This document shows, piece after piece, positions 8,735 through 18,161 of a DNA stretch of 64,000 nucleotides. The DNA lies in contig NZ_CP032694.1 of NCBI RefSeq assembly GCF_003627755.1, forward strand, positions 3,711,501-3,775,500, read 5' to 3'. Position numbers and translations under genes: made by a program. This DNA is from Rhizobium jaguaris (GTDB taxonomy: Bacteria; Pseudomonadota; Alphaproteobacteria; Rhizobiales; Rhizobiaceae). The notes below the pieces were generated by a model, which ran no database searches, was not told the DNA's origin, and saw only the letters and a program-made list of their open reading frames with translations. Positions within the stretch are counted from its first letter, which is position 1. The number at the start of each line of letters is the position of its first letter.

Positions 8735-9607
8735 TCAATTCGTCACCGGTGACCGCCGATCGCTAGCGCCCGTCATGGTCGGGTCGAGACCGGGCGATCG
8801 CGTTGTATCCGGGTCGGCGGCGTCGGCGCCAATGAAGCTGCCGGTATTGTCGCCCTCAGGCGGGAGTTTGCCTGTGGAAGCAGGGGGCCGCTGTTCTGGA
8901 GGTGTCGCAGGCGCTTCGTCCTTTTCCACGCGAGCGGCCGCCTTTTGTTCGGCGGCTTCTGCGGCTTTCTGCTTGTCCTTTTTCGCGTCGCCGCCCGACT
9001 CGTTGTCGGCGGCCAGCGGATTGTCGCAATCGGAGTGATCTTTCAGCGCCGCCAGCGCGTCGTCGATATCCTTGGGCAACATGTTGATCTGTTCACCATA
9101 AAAGAGCCCTGCGGCGCTCGCTCCGCCATTGTAATAGCGCGCCGTCACCGGCTCCTCGACGCTGCCATCGGCAACCTTGCCGGGATGCGGCACATAGACG
9201 ACATCGGCGCCTAGCGCTCGGCCGCGAATATCGGACCGCAAGGTCGGGCCATTTTTATCGAGAACGACCACCTGAACGAGATCCGGCTTTTGCTCGTCAT
9301 AGACGGCCTTCGCAACGCGAAGTGCCGTTCTGACGCGCGTTAGGCCGTCGGTCGGATCGGTGCGGATATATTTACGCACCCAGAACCGCTCCTCCTTGCG
9401 GATCGTGACGAGATTGACATCGCTGCATTTCAGGCCATTCGGGGAGGCTGAGGCGAGGCCCAGAAGCTTGTCTTTGCCGATATAAAGCGCAAAGACGCCG
9501 GAACAGCCCATCAACAAGGCCACTCCGCCGACGATAACGACAAGCTTCCGGGATGGCCGGAAAATGTGCAGTAAGGCGCTCACGCCAACTGCTCCACCAT
9601 AGAGCAC
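8735..9607 (-). CDS. membrane-anchored protein of unknown function
   Basis: A 290-residue protein I do not recognise. It has one hydrophobic segment at about residues 23-45 (KLVVIVGGVALLMGCSGVFA), which would anchor it in the inner membrane; the LMGC motif also resembles a lipobox, but it lies rather far in. Residues about 60-200 form a globular part (TRVRTALRVAKAVYDEQKPD, DLVQVVVLDKNGPTLRSDIR). The C-terminal 90 residues are a disordered Lys/Ala/Glu- and Pro-rich tail. It has an isolated position between a small gene and a lysR regulator transcribed the other way. Confidence 0.72.
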   Translation of the reverse strand: MLYGGAVGVSALLHIFRPSRKLVVIVGGVALLMGCSGVFALYIGKDKLLGLASASPNGLKCSDVNLVTIRKEERFWVRKYIRTDPTDGLTRVRTALRVAKAVYDEQKPDLVQVVVLDKNGPTLRSDIRGRALGADVVYVPHPGKVADGSVEEPVTARYYNGGASAAGLFYGEQINMLPKDIDDALAALKDHSDCDNPLAADNESGGDAKKDKQKAAEAAEQKAAARVEKDEAPATPPEQRPPASTGKLPPEGDNTGSFIGADAADPDTTRSPGLDPTMTGASDRRSPVTN

Positions 9608-9777
9608 TCCAACGCGACAAAATGATCAACTCTCACGTTAGGGACATCGCGTTTCGGAATACTTAAAGAAGAGGTGAATCTTGCGCCGCTCGCGTTTCCG
9701 TTACCAAAAAAGGTCCAAGCCTTTCAGACCGATGCCGGCGCTTGCCTCGGATGGCACGGCCGTGCTCTAACCGGGGC

Positions 9778-10686
9778 ATGGCCTTCACTTTGAGACAGCT
9801 TCAATATTTCGTCGCCGTGGCGGAACAGGGTTCCATCACCCGCGCCGCGCAGAACCTGTCGATCTCGCAATCTTCGGTCACCGAAGCGCTGAAGGAATTG
9901 GAGAGCGATCTCGGCGTCGAGCTTTTCGACCGCCATCCGCGGGGGTTGTCCATCACCCATAATGGCCACCAGTTCCTTCGCCATGCCACGAAAATCCTCG
10001 CGACCGTTTCCGACGCGCGCACCAGTTTTTCCAGCCAGCGGAACGCCGCAGGCGGTACGTTGAATATCGGCGTCACTTCGCTGGTTGCCGGCTATGTATT
10101 GTCCGACCTCCTGGCGCGCTACCGTCGCGCCTGCCCCGGCGTCGAGGTCAGCGCCATCGAGGACAATGGCGGTTATCTCGAACATCTGCTGGTCGGCGGC
10201 GAGCTCGACGTTGCCGTGATGGTCATTTCCAACCTGCGCGACCGCATGGCGCTGCAGGCCGAAATCCTTGAAACATCCCCCTATCGCCTCTGGTTGCCGA
10301 TGGGCCACCCCCTGGTCTCCGCCGACATCATCAGCGTCGCCGACATCACCCGTGAACCGCTGATCATGCTGACCATCGACGAGATCGAGGAGAATACCGG
10401 CAAGCTGCTGACGGCACTCGGCGCTCGCCCGCATGTCGCCTTCCGCACCCGGTCCGTCGAGGCGGTGCGCAGCCTGGTTGCCACAGGCGCCGGCGTGGCG
10501 CTGCTGCCGGATCTCGTCTACCGGCCCTGGTCGCTGGAAGGCGACCGTATCGAAAGTCGCGATGTCTCCGGCTCGCTGCCGGTGGTGCAGGTCGGCATGG
10601 TCTGGCGCAAGGGCTCGAGCCTGCCGCAAGCCGCCCGCGATTTCGTCGGTATCGCCGAAGCGATGCGTTCGGGGCGTCAGCGGTAA
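9778..10686 (+). CDS. LysR family regulator, probably of the adjacent putrescine locus
   Basis: A 302-residue LysR-type regulator. The winged HTH is at residues 1-60 (FTLRQLQYFVAVAEQGSITR, ISQSSVTEALKELESDLGVE); the remainder is the two-lobed effector domain. The ATG at 9778 puts the HTH at the usual distance from the N-terminus. It lies upstream of and in the same direction as the ydcSTUV-patD-like operon. A perfect 19-base palindrome containing T-N11-A lies 12 bases after its stop and about 117 bases before the binding-protein gene, which makes it the obvious regulator of that operon. Its inducer, possibly a polyamine or breakdown product, is inferred. Confidence 0.92.
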   Translation: MAFTLRQLQYFVAVAEQGSITRAAQNLSISQSSVTEALKELESDLGVELFDRHPRGLSITHNGHQFLRHATKILATVSDARTSFSSQRNAAGGTLNIGVTSLVAGYVLSDLLARYRRACPGVEVSAIEDNGGYLEHLLVGGELDVAVMVISNLRDRMALQAEILETSPYRLWLPMGHPLVSADIISVADITREPLIMLTIDEIEENTGKLLTALGARPHVAFRTRSVEAVRSLVATGAGVALLPDLVYRPWSLEGDRIESRDVSGSLPVVQVGMVWRKGSSLPQAARDFVGIAEAMRSGRQR

Positions 10687-10697
10687 ATTTTCAGCAC

Positions 10698-10716
10698 ATA
10701 TCGGAAATTCCGATAT
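10698..10716. promoter_or_regulatory. LysR-box palindrome upstream of ydcS-like gene
   Basis: ATATCGGAA-A-TTCCGATAT is a perfect 19-base palindrome with a single central base. It contains TCGGAAATTCCGA, which fits the T-N11-A rule of LysR-type binding sites. Placed between lysR and the transporter operon. Confidence 0.7.
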
Positions 10717-10832
10717 CGACTTTCTGATAAATGAATTTGCGAATACGGCAAAATCGCGTCACCTTTTTCTTCGGGAACAAAACGCCAGAAACTGGCTCCG
10801 AGACCAACTGGCTCAAGAACCGGGAGAATTCG

Positions 10833-11993
10833 ATGAAGCATTTGCTGAAATCATGCACGGCTGCGCTCGCATGCTTAAGCTTCGCCACGCAGGTCATTGC
10901 TGCTGAGCCGTTGAAAACGCTTGGTAAAGGCGAAGGCGCCGTCAGCATCGTCGCCTGGGCTGGCTATATCGAGCGCGGCGACAGCGACAAGAATTACGAC
11001 TGGGTCACCCAGTTCGAGAAGGACACAGGTTGCAAGGTCAGCGTCAAGACCGCCGCCACCTCCGATGAAATGGTGGCGCTGATGAACGAAGGCGGCTTCG
11101 ACCTCGTCACCGCCTCGGGCGACGCGTCGCTGCGCCTTGTCGCCGGCAAACGCGTCCAACCGATCAACGTCGATCTGATACCGAGCTGGAAAAACCTCGA
11201 TGAACGTTTGAAAAATGCGCCATGGCATACCGTCAACGGCGTTCATTACGGCGTTCCCTATCTCTGGGGGCCGAACGTCCTGATGTACAATACCGACGCC
11301 TTCAAGGGCCAGGCGCCGAAGAGCTGGAACGTCGTCTTTGAGGAAATGACCCTGCCGGACGGCAAGTCCAACAAGGGCCGTGTTCAGGCCTATGACGGCC
11401 CCATCTATATCGCCGATGCCGCTCTTTACCTGATGGCCCACAAGCCTGAACTCGGCATCAAGGACCCCTACGAGCTCAACGAAGACCAATATAAGTCTGC
11501 TCTCGACCTTCTGCGCGGCCAGCGCAAACTCGTCAGCCGTTATTGGCATGACGCCATGATCCAGACGGATGATTTCAAGAACGAAGGCGTCGTCGCCTCC
11601 GGCTCCTGGCCGTTCCAGGTCAACCTCCTGCAGGCCGACAAGCAGAAAATCGGCTCGACCTTCCCGGATGAAGGCACGACTGGATGGGCCGATACCACCA
11701 TGCTGCATGCCGACAGCGAGCATCCGAACTGCGCCTATATGTGGATTGAACATTCGCTGCAGCCAAAGGTCCAGGGCGACGCTGCCGCCTGGTTCGGCGC
11801 GGTCCCCTCGGTCCCCGCGGCCTGCAAGGGCGACGAATTGCTGACCGACAGCGGCTGCGCCACCAACGGTTACGATCATTTCGACAAGATCAAATTCTGG
11901 AAAACCCCGGTCGCCAAGTGCACCACCGAGAGCGAATGCGTGCCGTACCATCGTTGGGTTTCGGACTATATCGGCGTGATTGGGGGCAGATAG
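10833..11993 (+). CDS. ydcS: YdcS-like polyamine ABC transporter substrate-binding protein
   Basis: A 386-residue periplasmic binding protein. The ATG at 10833 follows GGGAGAATTCG and opens a signal peptide ending at about residue 24 (ACLSFATQVIAA). The mature part contains AWAGYIERGDSDKNYDWVTQ and VKTAATSDEMVALM, which I remember as nearly the same in E. coli YdcS, part of the YdcSTUV importer linked to putrescine. It is the first gene of an operon with ATPase, two permeases and an aldehyde dehydrogenase. A 167-base spacer with two hairpins separates it from the ATPase gene, which suits higher expression of the binding protein. Spermidine or putrescine is the likely ligand, not proven. Confidence 0.9.
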   Translation: MKHLLKSCTAALACLSFATQVIAAEPLKTLGKGEGAVSIVAWAGYIERGDSDKNYDWVTQFEKDTGCKVSVKTAATSDEMVALMNEGGFDLVTASGDASLRLVAGKRVQPINVDLIPSWKNLDERLKNAPWHTVNGVHYGVPYLWGPNVLMYNTDAFKGQAPKSWNVVFEEMTLPDGKSNKGRVQAYDGPIYIADAALYLMAHKPELGIKDPYELNEDQYKSALDLLRGQRKLVSRYWHDAMIQTDDFKNEGVVASGSWPFQVNLLQADKQKIGSTFPDEGTTGWADTTMLHADSEHPNCAYMWIEHSLQPKVQGDAAAWFGAVPSVPAACKGDELLTDSGCATNGYDHFDKIKFWKTPVAKCTTESECVPYHRWVSDYIGVIGGR

Positions 11994-12050
11994 CTCACGC
12001 CGATCGTGGCGACCGCCTCTCCAGCCTAAAGAGCGCGATCGCATCGGGAC

Positions 12051-12115
12051 GATGAGGGGCCCGACATCTGACGCCCCTCATCGCCTCGCCGCGCCTCTTC
12101 CAAACGGAGAGGCGC
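12051..12115 (+). other. tandem intercistronic hairpins between ydcS- and ydcT-like genes
   Basis: Two perfect inverted repeats stand in a row: GATGAGGGGC/GCCCCTCATC (12051-12060 and 12073-12082) and GCGCCTCT/AGAGGCGC (12091-12098 and 12108-12115). Neither is followed by a T run, so they look like mRNA-stabilising or processing structures rather than terminators. Confidence 0.6.
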
Positions 12116-12160
12116 AACGGAAAAACATGCCCGTCATCTCTGCATTCCCGGGAGCACCCC

Positions 12161-13147
12161 ATGACCGCCGTTCGTTTCCAGCAGGTATCGCGCCATTTCG
12201 GGCAGGTCCGCGCCGTCGATCACGTCGATCTGGAGATCGCTTCCGGTGAATTCTTTGCCATGCTCGGCCCCTCCGGCTCCGGCAAGACCACGTGCCTGCG
12301 GCTCATTGCCGGTTTCGAGCAGCCTACCGGCGGCCATATCGAGATTTTCGGCGAAACCGCCGAAGGCGTGCCGCCCTATCGCCGCAACGTCAACACCGTC
12401 TTTCAGGACTATGCCCTCTTCCCGCATCTCAACATCCTCGACAACGTCGCCTACGGGCTGATGGTCAAGGGCATCGGCAAGACCGAACGGCTGAGGGCCG
12501 CTGAACAGGCATTGGAACTGGTGAAGCTGCCGGGCTATGGCGCCCGCCGCCCCGGCCAGCTCTCCGGCGGCCAGCGCCAACGCGTGGCGCTCGCCCGCGC
12601 CCTCGTCAACAAGCCGAAGGTCCTTCTTCTCGACGAGCCGCTTGGTGCGCTGGATCTGAAACTGCGCGAGCAGATGCAGGAGGAACTGAAGGGGCTGCAG
12701 CGGGCGCTCGGCATCACCTTCGTTTTCGTCACCCACGATCAGGGCGAAGCGCTCTCCATGGCCGATCGCGTTGCCGTCTTCAACAATGGCAGGATCGTGC
12801 AGGAGGGCACGCCGCACGATATCTATCAGCGGCCGAAGACCAGATTCGTCGCCGATTTCGTCGGTTCTTCCAATGTGATTGCCCCTGAGACGATGTCGTC
12901 GCTCGGCGGCGAACGACGTTGGGCGAGCCTGCGGCCTGAGGCGATACGATTGACACAGGATGCCGGTGTTTCGGCGACGGTACAGGCAACCAGCTTCCTC
13001 GGCGCAGCCACCCGCCTTTCGGTTGAAGCGCATGGTACGCGCATGCATGTCACCGTGCCCGCCGGCCTGCCGATTCCGGAAACCGGCGCCTCGGTGCGCA
13101 TCGCCTGGCTGCCGGCCGACGTACACTATATGGACGACGCCGCATGA
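12161..13147 (+). CDS. ydcT: polyamine-type ABC transporter ATP-binding protein
   Basis: A 328-residue ABC ATPase of the PotA/YdcT type. Walker A is GPSGSGKTT (about residues 35-43), the signature is LSGGQRQR, Walker B is VLLLDEP, and the switch His is in VTHDQGEAL. The C-terminal third is a TOBE-like domain (SLRPEAIRL). Its stop overlaps the start of the next permease gene by four bases (ATGA), which shows translational coupling. It energises uptake together with the two permeases; substrate is inferred from the YdcS-like protein and the aldehyde dehydrogenase. Confidence 0.94.
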   Translation: MTAVRFQQVSRHFGQVRAVDHVDLEIASGEFFAMLGPSGSGKTTCLRLIAGFEQPTGGHIEIFGETAEGVPPYRRNVNTVFQDYALFPHLNILDNVAYGLMVKGIGKTERLRAAEQALELVKLPGYGARRPGQLSGGQRQRVALARALVNKPKVLLLDEPLGALDLKLREQMQEELKGLQRALGITFVFVTHDQGEALSMADRVAVFNNGRIVQEGTPHDIYQRPKTRFVADFVGSSNVIAPETMSSLGGERRWASLRPEAIRLTQDAGVSATVQATSFLGAATRLSVEAHGTRMHVTVPAGLPIPETGASVRIAWLPADVHYMDDAA

Positions 13148-14115
13148 CATCGGCCGCTATCATCACGGCTGCACCTGCGGCCACCTCGATCCTGCCAAGC
13201 CGCGGGGGCTTCTTCGGCCGCCTGTCCGATCTCTTCTGGCGCCGCCCTAAACTCCTGCTCTTCCTGATGCTGACGCCGCCGCTGCTCTGGCTCGGCATCA
13301 TCTATATCGGCTCGCTGATCGCATTACTCTTGCAGAGCTTCTTCTCGATCGACGACTTCTCGGGAATGGTGAACTACGAATTCACGCTCTCGACCTACGC
13401 GCAGCTTTTGAATTCCGCCAATTTCGACATCATCATCCGCACCATCGTGATGGCGGCGCTAGTGACCATCGCCTCCTCCTTCGTCGCCTTTCCAATTGCC
13501 TATTATGCGGCACGCTACGCCAAGGGAAAATGGAAGGCGCTGTTCTATCTCGGCGTCATGCTGCCGCTCTGGTCGAGCTATCTGGTCAAGGTCTATGCCT
13601 GGAAGCTGATCCTCGCCAAGGAAGGGATTTTGACCTGGCTTTTCGACAAGCTCTATCTCGGCTGGCTGCTCGACGGCGTGCTCAATCTGCCCATCGTCGG
13701 CGGCAATTCCCTGTCGGTGAGCTATATCGGCACCTTCCTGGTCTTCGTCTATATCTGGCTGCCCTATATGATCCTGCCGACGCAGGCTGCCCTTGAGCGA
13801 GTGCCTGCCAACCTCCTCGAAGCTTCCGCCGATCTCGGCGCCACGCCGAACCAGACCTTCCGCACCGTGCTGTTGCCGCTGGCGCTGCCCGGCGTCGTCG
13901 CAGGCTCGATCTTCACCTTCTCGCTGACACTCGGCGACTACATCATCCCGCAGATCATCGGCTCCTCGCGCCTCTTCATCGGCCAGGCCGTCTATGCACA
14001 ACAGGGCACGGCCGGCAACGTGCCGCTCGCTGCAGCCTTCTCGGTCGTGCCGATCGTCATCATGGCCATCTATCTCTGGATCGCCAAGAAACAGGGAGCT
14101 TTCGATGCGCTCTGA
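13144..14115 (+). CDS. ydcU: polyamine-type ABC transporter permease (PotB/YdcU-like)
   Basis: A 323-residue inner-membrane permease with about six membrane segments. The coupling (EAA) loop is near residues 222-245 ([20 protein letters not shown], followed by LALPGV). The long N-terminus before the first membrane segment is typical of PotB/YdcU proteins. It overlaps the ATPase gene by four bases and the next permease gene by eleven, so it is within one operon. Confidence 0.94.
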   Translation: MTSAAIITAAPAATSILPSRGGFFGRLSDLFWRRPKLLLFLMLTPPLLWLGIIYIGSLIALLLQSFFSIDDFSGMVNYEFTLSTYAQLLNSANFDIIIRTIVMAALVTIASSFVAFPIAYYAARYAKGKWKALFYLGVMLPLWSSYLVKVYAWKLILAKEGILTWLFDKLYLGWLLDGVLNLPIVGGNSLSVSYIGTFLVFVYIWLPYMILPTQAALERVPANLLEASADLGATPNQTFRTVLLPLALPGVVAGSIFTFSLTLGDYIIPQIIGSSRLFIGQAVYAQQGTAGNVPLAAAFSVVPIVIMAIYLWIAKKQGAFDAL

Positions 14116-14920
14116 TCGCGGCCAACAGGCTTCCCTGCCCTTGAAGATCGCCGCCGCCTGCGGCCTGCTCTTCCTGCATCTGCCGATCCTGCTGATCTTC
14201 GTCTATGCCTTCACGACGGAGGAGAAGAGCTATCAGTGGCCGCCTCCAGGCTTCACGCTGCAATGGTTCGGCATAGCCTGGAACCGGCCGGATGTCTGGT
14301 CGTCGCTTGCGCTGTCGGTGCAGGTAGCAACTGTCGCGACGGTAATCGCTCTCGTGCTCGGTACGCTATGCGCAGCGGCCGTCAGCCAGACGAAATTCTT
14401 CGGGCGCGAGGCGATCTCGCTGCTGGTGATCCTGCCGATCGCGCTTCCGGGCATCATCACCGGTATTGCGCTACGCTCGGCCTTCAGCCTGTTCGATATC
14501 CCCTTCTCGGTCTGGACGATCGTCCTCGGCCACGCCACCTTCTGCGTGGTCGTTGTATACAACAACGCCGTCGCCCGGTTCCGCCGCACTTCCGGTTCGC
14601 TGATCGAAGCCTCGATGGACCTCGGAGCCGACGGTTTCCAGACCTTCCGCCACATCATCCTGCCGAATATCGGCACGGCGCTGCTCGCCGGCGGCATGCT
14701 CGCCTTCGCGCTTTCCTTCGACGAGGTCATCGTCACCACCTTCACCGGCGGCCAGCAGATGACCTTGCCGATCTGGATGCTGGAGGAGCTGATCCGCCCG
14801 CGCCAGCGCCCCGTCACCAATGTCGTCGCCATGGTCGTGGTGCTCGTCACCTTCCTGCCGATCCTGGCAGCCTACTATCTTACCCGCGACGGCGACCAAA
14901 TCGCCGGCGGCGGCAAATGA
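14105..14920 (+). CDS. ydcV: polyamine-type ABC transporter permease (PotC/YdcV-like)
   Basis: A 271-residue permease, the second membrane subunit. It has about six hydrophobic segments and an EAA loop ([20 protein letters not shown], followed by PNIG). The ATG at 14105 is preceded by CAGGGAGC and lies inside the end of the previous gene; an earlier in-frame ATG at 13994 would add a non-hydrophobic, Arg-rich stretch and is rejected. A 13-base gap leads to the aldehyde dehydrogenase gene. Confidence 0.93.
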   Translation: MRSDRGQQASLPLKIAAACGLLFLHLPILLIFVYAFTTEEKSYQWPPPGFTLQWFGIAWNRPDVWSSLALSVQVATVATVIALVLGTLCAAAVSQTKFFGREAISLLVILPIALPGIITGIALRSAFSLFDIPFSVWTIVLGHATFCVVVVYNNAVARFRRTSGSLIEASMDLGADGFQTFRHIILPNIGTALLAGGMLAFALSFDEVIVTTFTGGQQMTLPIWMLEELIRPRQRPVTNVVAMVVVLVTFLPILAAYYLTRDGDQIAGGGK

Positions 14921-14933
14921 AAGGGAGATAATT

Positions 14934-16361
14934 ATGGATACACAGATGCTGATCGGCTCCCGCTTTGAAGCCGGTACGGAGACGGAAGAGCATATCCTCA
15001 ATCCGAAGACCGGGGAGACGGTGCTCAACCTGCCGGAAGCCTCGCTCGGCCAGATCGATGCCGCCGTCGACGCCGCCGAAAAAGCCTTCGCGAGTTGGTC
15101 GCAGACGACGCCCGGCCAACGCTCCACCTATCTCCTGAAGATCGCAGATGCTATCGAGAAGGACGCCAAGGGTTTCGCAGCGCTCGAAGCGCTGAACTGC
15201 GGCAAGCCGATCAATGCCGTTCTCAATGACGAAATCCCCGCCATTGTCGATTGCTACCGCTTCTTCGCCGGCGCGGTGCGCAACCTGCATGGCCCGGTCG
15301 CCGGCGAGTATCTGCCCGGCCACACCTCGATGATCCGCCGCGATCCGATCGGCATCGTCGGCTCGATCGCGCCTTGGAACTACCCGCTGATGATGATGGC
15401 CTGGAAGCTGGCACCGGCCATTGCCGGCGGCAACGCCGTCGTCTTCAAGCCCTCGGAACAGACGCCGCTGACGGCGCTGAAGATGGCGAAGCTGCTGGCG
15501 GACATCCTGCCGGAAGGCGTCGTCAACGTCATCCTCGGCCGCGGCGAGAGCGTCGGCAACGCGCTGATCAACCATCCGAAAATCAACATGGTGTCGATCA
15601 CTGGCGACGTCGCCACCGGCAAAAAAGTGCTGCAGGCCGCCGCCAAGACGGTGAAGCGCACGCATCTCGAACTCGGCGGTAAGGCCCCTGTCATCGTCTT
15701 CGACGATGCCGACATCGATGCCGTGGTCGCAGGCATCCGGACCTTCGGCTATTACAATGCCGGCCAGGACTGCACCGCCGCCTGCCGCATTTATGCCGAT
15801 GCCAAGGTCTACGACAATTTCGTCGCCGACCTCACCTCCGCCGTCTCCAGCATCAAATTCAACCTGGCCAACGACACGGAGAACGAGATCGGCCCGCTGA
15901 TTTCCAAGCGCCAGCGCGACCGCGTCGAAAGCTTCGTCACCCGGGCCGCCGAACACAAACATATGGAGATCACCACCGGCGGCAAGACTTCAGGCGATCG
16001 AGGCTTCTTTTATGCCCCGACCGTGGTTGCCGGCGCCACACAGGATGACGAGATCGTCCGCCGCGAAGTGTTCGGCCCGGTCGTCTCGGTGACGCGCTTC
16101 ACCAACGCCGACGATGCCGTGACCTGGGCCAATGACAGCGACTATGGCCTCGCCTCCTCCGTCTGGACCAAAGACATCAGCCGCGGCATGCAAACCGCCG
16201 CCCGCCTGCAATATGGCTGCACCTGGATCAACACCCACTTCATGCTGGTCAATGAAATGCCGCATGGCGGCCTGAAGCAATCCGGCTATGGCAAGGACAT
16301 GTCGGTCTATGCGCTGGAGGACTACACCGCCGTCCGGCATGTGATGATCAACCATGGGTGA
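14934..16361 (+). CDS. patD: gamma-aminobutyraldehyde dehydrogenase (PatD-like)
   Basis: A 475-residue NAD(P)+-dependent aldehyde dehydrogenase. The catalytic Cys is in [12 protein letters not shown], the general-base Glu in HLELGGKAP, and the cofactor-binding part begins with [10 protein letters not shown]. Length and the early motif order match E. coli PatD (YdcW), which oxidises 4-aminobutanal made from putrescine to GABA. Its place directly behind a YdcSTUV-like importer repeats the E. coli gene order and is the main reason for the specific call. No putrescine aminotransferase is in the window, so the aldehyde must come from elsewhere. The ATG at 14934 follows AAGGGAGATAATT. Confidence 0.88.
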   Translation: MDTQMLIGSRFEAGTETEEHILNPKTGETVLNLPEASLGQIDAAVDAAEKAFASWSQTTPGQRSTYLLKIADAIEKDAKGFAALEALNCGKPINAVLNDEIPAIVDCYRFFAGAVRNLHGPVAGEYLPGHTSMIRRDPIGIVGSIAPWNYPLMMMAWKLAPAIAGGNAVVFKPSEQTPLTALKMAKLLADILPEGVVNVILGRGESVGNALINHPKINMVSITGDVATGKKVLQAAAKTVKRTHLELGGKAPVIVFDDADIDAVVAGIRTFGYYNAGQDCTAACRIYADAKVYDNFVADLTSAVSSIKFNLANDTENEIGPLISKRQRDRVESFVTRAAEHKHMEITTGGKTSGDRGFFYAPTVVAGATQDDEIVRREVFGPVVSVTRFTNADDAVTWANDSDYGLASSVWTKDISRGMQTAARLQYGCTWINTHFMLVNEMPHGGLKQSGYGKDMSVYALEDYTAVRHVMINHG

Positions 16362-16647
16362 GACGTAAGGAACGGTCGGAATTGCCGCTGTAATCGACCG
16401 CAGCGGGTCGATCACAGCGACGAAAGACGCGTTGACCGCGATCAAGAAAATTGGCATTTTTGTTTGGTCGAGAAGGACGTTGGTCGGAATTGGTAACCCC
16501 GACCTCTTCCAGAATTGGAAGCTCCGTGTCGCTTTGGCAAGCGAACCCACGACAAACAACCGGCGTCTACGTCGGGGTTTGTAGTGGCAATAGGCTGTTG
16601 CCAATCGCCCCCCGATGATGTCGCCTCCAACCGTTGAGGAGATCATC

Positions 16648-16965
16648 ATGCCTATCATTCGCGCCAATAGCGGTGTTGTCACGCAAATCAATATTTTTAC
16701 GGTTCCGGAGGACAAGCAGGAGCCGTTGATCGAGCTTCTGGCCGAAGCCGCTGAGTTTGCTCGCTCCACTCCAGGCTGGATATCGGCCAGCCTCCATCGC
16801 AGTCTCGATGGTACACGTGTCGTCAACTACGCCCAGTGCGAAAATCTGCAGGCGTCACAGTTCGTCATCGAACGGCTTCGGCAAGAGGGCTTTCTCGAAC
16901 GCAACAAATTGCTCGGAGCGGCCAGTCCCGGGCTCTATGAGGTCGTATTTGCGCTCGATCGTTAG
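16648..16965 (+). CDS. antibiotic biosynthesis monooxygenase (ABM) domain protein
   Basis: A 105-residue protein with the small ferredoxin-like ABM fold: INIFTVPEDKQEPLIELLAE, then a central TPGWISASLHRSLDGTRVVN and YAQCENLQASQF. Members include small quinol or heme-oxygenase-like enzymes and many with unknown role. The ATG at 16648 follows TTGAGGAGATCATC, a strong ribosome binding site. It is not part of a visible operon; a 286-base gap separates it from the aldehyde dehydrogenase. I cannot assign a substrate. Confidence 0.85.
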   Translation: MPIIRANSGVVTQINIFTVPEDKQEPLIELLAEAAEFARSTPGWISASLHRSLDGTRVVNYAQCENLQASQFVIERLRQEGFLERNKLLGAASPGLYEVVFALDR

Positions 16966-17158
16966 TCCCCCGCATTTGTGACAGCTCGGGCCGATCGTAA
17001 ATTGCGGCGGTAGGCCCGAGTTCCGAGACGCGTGATATCGGGTCATGCTGAGCCCATAAATCTGAGAGCTTGGGCCAAGCGGCCCGGAACCTATGGATTG
17101 CGGAACACTTTCCCGTTTCATGCGTCATTATTCGACGCAACGCAGAGGAGTTTTTCTG

Positions 17159-17335
17159 ATGCTGAAGTGGGCTCTGATATTCTTCATAATTTCACTGATC
17201 GCCGGGTATTTCGGCTTTTCCGGCGTCTCGGCCGCAACGGCGACGATCGCCCGCGTGCTTTTCACCATCTTCGTGATCGTCTTCCTAGTGTTCCTGATCC
17301 TGGCGGTCCTGGCCGGCAATGCGGTTGTAGGATGA
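17159..17335 (+). CDS. DUF1328 small membrane protein (YtjA-like)
   Basis: A 58-residue protein made of two membrane helices: [20 protein letters not shown] and a second from about residue 30 ([20 protein letters not shown]). The sequence matches the DUF1328/YtjA family, found across proteobacteria and often induced by envelope or general stress; the molecular role is unknown. The ATG at 17159 is preceded by AGAGGAG at the proper distance. It probably has its own promoter. Confidence 0.9.
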   Translation: MLKWALIFFIISLIAGYFGFSGVSAATATIARVLFTIFVIVFLVFLILAVLAGNAVVG

Positions 17336-17376
17336 ACGGCGGACGCCGACACTATGGAGGCGCGTGAGGGCGCGAG

Positions 17377-18051
17377 CTACAGCAAGCTCGCCCCGACGTT
17401 GATCGCAAGCGCCAGGATCGTCGTATTGAACAGAAACGACAGGATCGAATGCAACAGCACCAGCTTGCGCATATTAACGGAAGAGACGCCGATATCCGCG
17501 GTCTGGGAGGCGACGCCGATGGTGAAGGAGAAATAGAGGAAATCCCAATAGATCGGCTCCACCACCGGTTCGGCGAATTTCAGTCCCGGTCCCTTATGCA
17601 AATCACCATAGAAGCGATGCGCATAATGCGTTGTGAAAAGTATATGCAGGAACGCCCAGGAAATCAGGATCGTGACGATCGCCATCAATGCGTGGAAAAG
17701 CGCCACCTCCGGCGGCGCGTCCTTGACGCCAAGCAGTTCCAGAGCAATTCCGCCAACGCTGGCAACTGCGGCCGCAATCGACAGGAACAGCAGAAATGCA
17801 TCCGAAAAATCGAGATCGGCCGAGCGCTTGCGGATGCGATGCACATCGGACGTCAGCATCCGGTATAGGCTGAAGACGACATAGACGATGGCGGTGGCGT
17901 TCCACGCGAAGAGCCCATTGGTCGCATTGAACGCGCGCGAAGTCAGGAGCAGGAAGACGGCGACACCGACCGCGACGCTGACAAGAATCACCTGATGTCT
18001 GCGTAGCAGCATGGCGGCCCTGGAACGATGCTGCTGTCCGTCCGTCGGCAT
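17377..18051 (-). CDS. DUF1345 family membrane protein
   Basis: A 224-residue integral membrane protein with about five hydrophobic segments (first at about 20-40, last LHSILSFLFNTTILALAINV). The region EPIYWDFLYFSFTIGVASQT is characteristic of the DUF1345 family and lies in the C-terminal half. Function is unknown; the family has a weak resemblance to channel-like folds. It stands alone, convergent to the small DUF1328 gene. Confidence 0.88.
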   Translation of the reverse strand: MPTDGQQHRSRAAMLLRRHQVILVSVAVGVAVFLLLTSRAFNATNGLFAWNATAIVYVVFSLYRMLTSDVHRIRKRSADLDFSDAFLLFLSIAAAVASVGGIALELLGVKDAPPEVALFHALMAIVTILISWAFLHILFTTHYAHRFYGDLHKGPGLKFAEPVVEPIYWDFLYFSFTIGVASQTADIGVSSVNMRKLVLLHSILSFLFNTTILALAINVGASLL

Positions 18052-18111
18052 GCCACTCTCCCAATCACTAACTCTCTCTCAGATATAGATTCTCTGACGG
18101 ACGTGGCAAAC

Positions 18112-18139
18112 AAAAAGAGGCCTCGCGATGCGAGACCTC
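18112..18139 (-). terminator. intrinsic terminator at the end of the catabolic operon
   Basis: Arms GAGGCCTCGC (18117-18126) and GCGAGACCTC (18130-18139) pair with one G-U. On the minus strand the stem is followed by a run of five T residues. It is 22 bases past the SDR stop and would end the long minus-strand operon. Confidence 0.85.
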
Positions 18140-18161
18140 CGATCTTGGATAAGGTGTTAAT

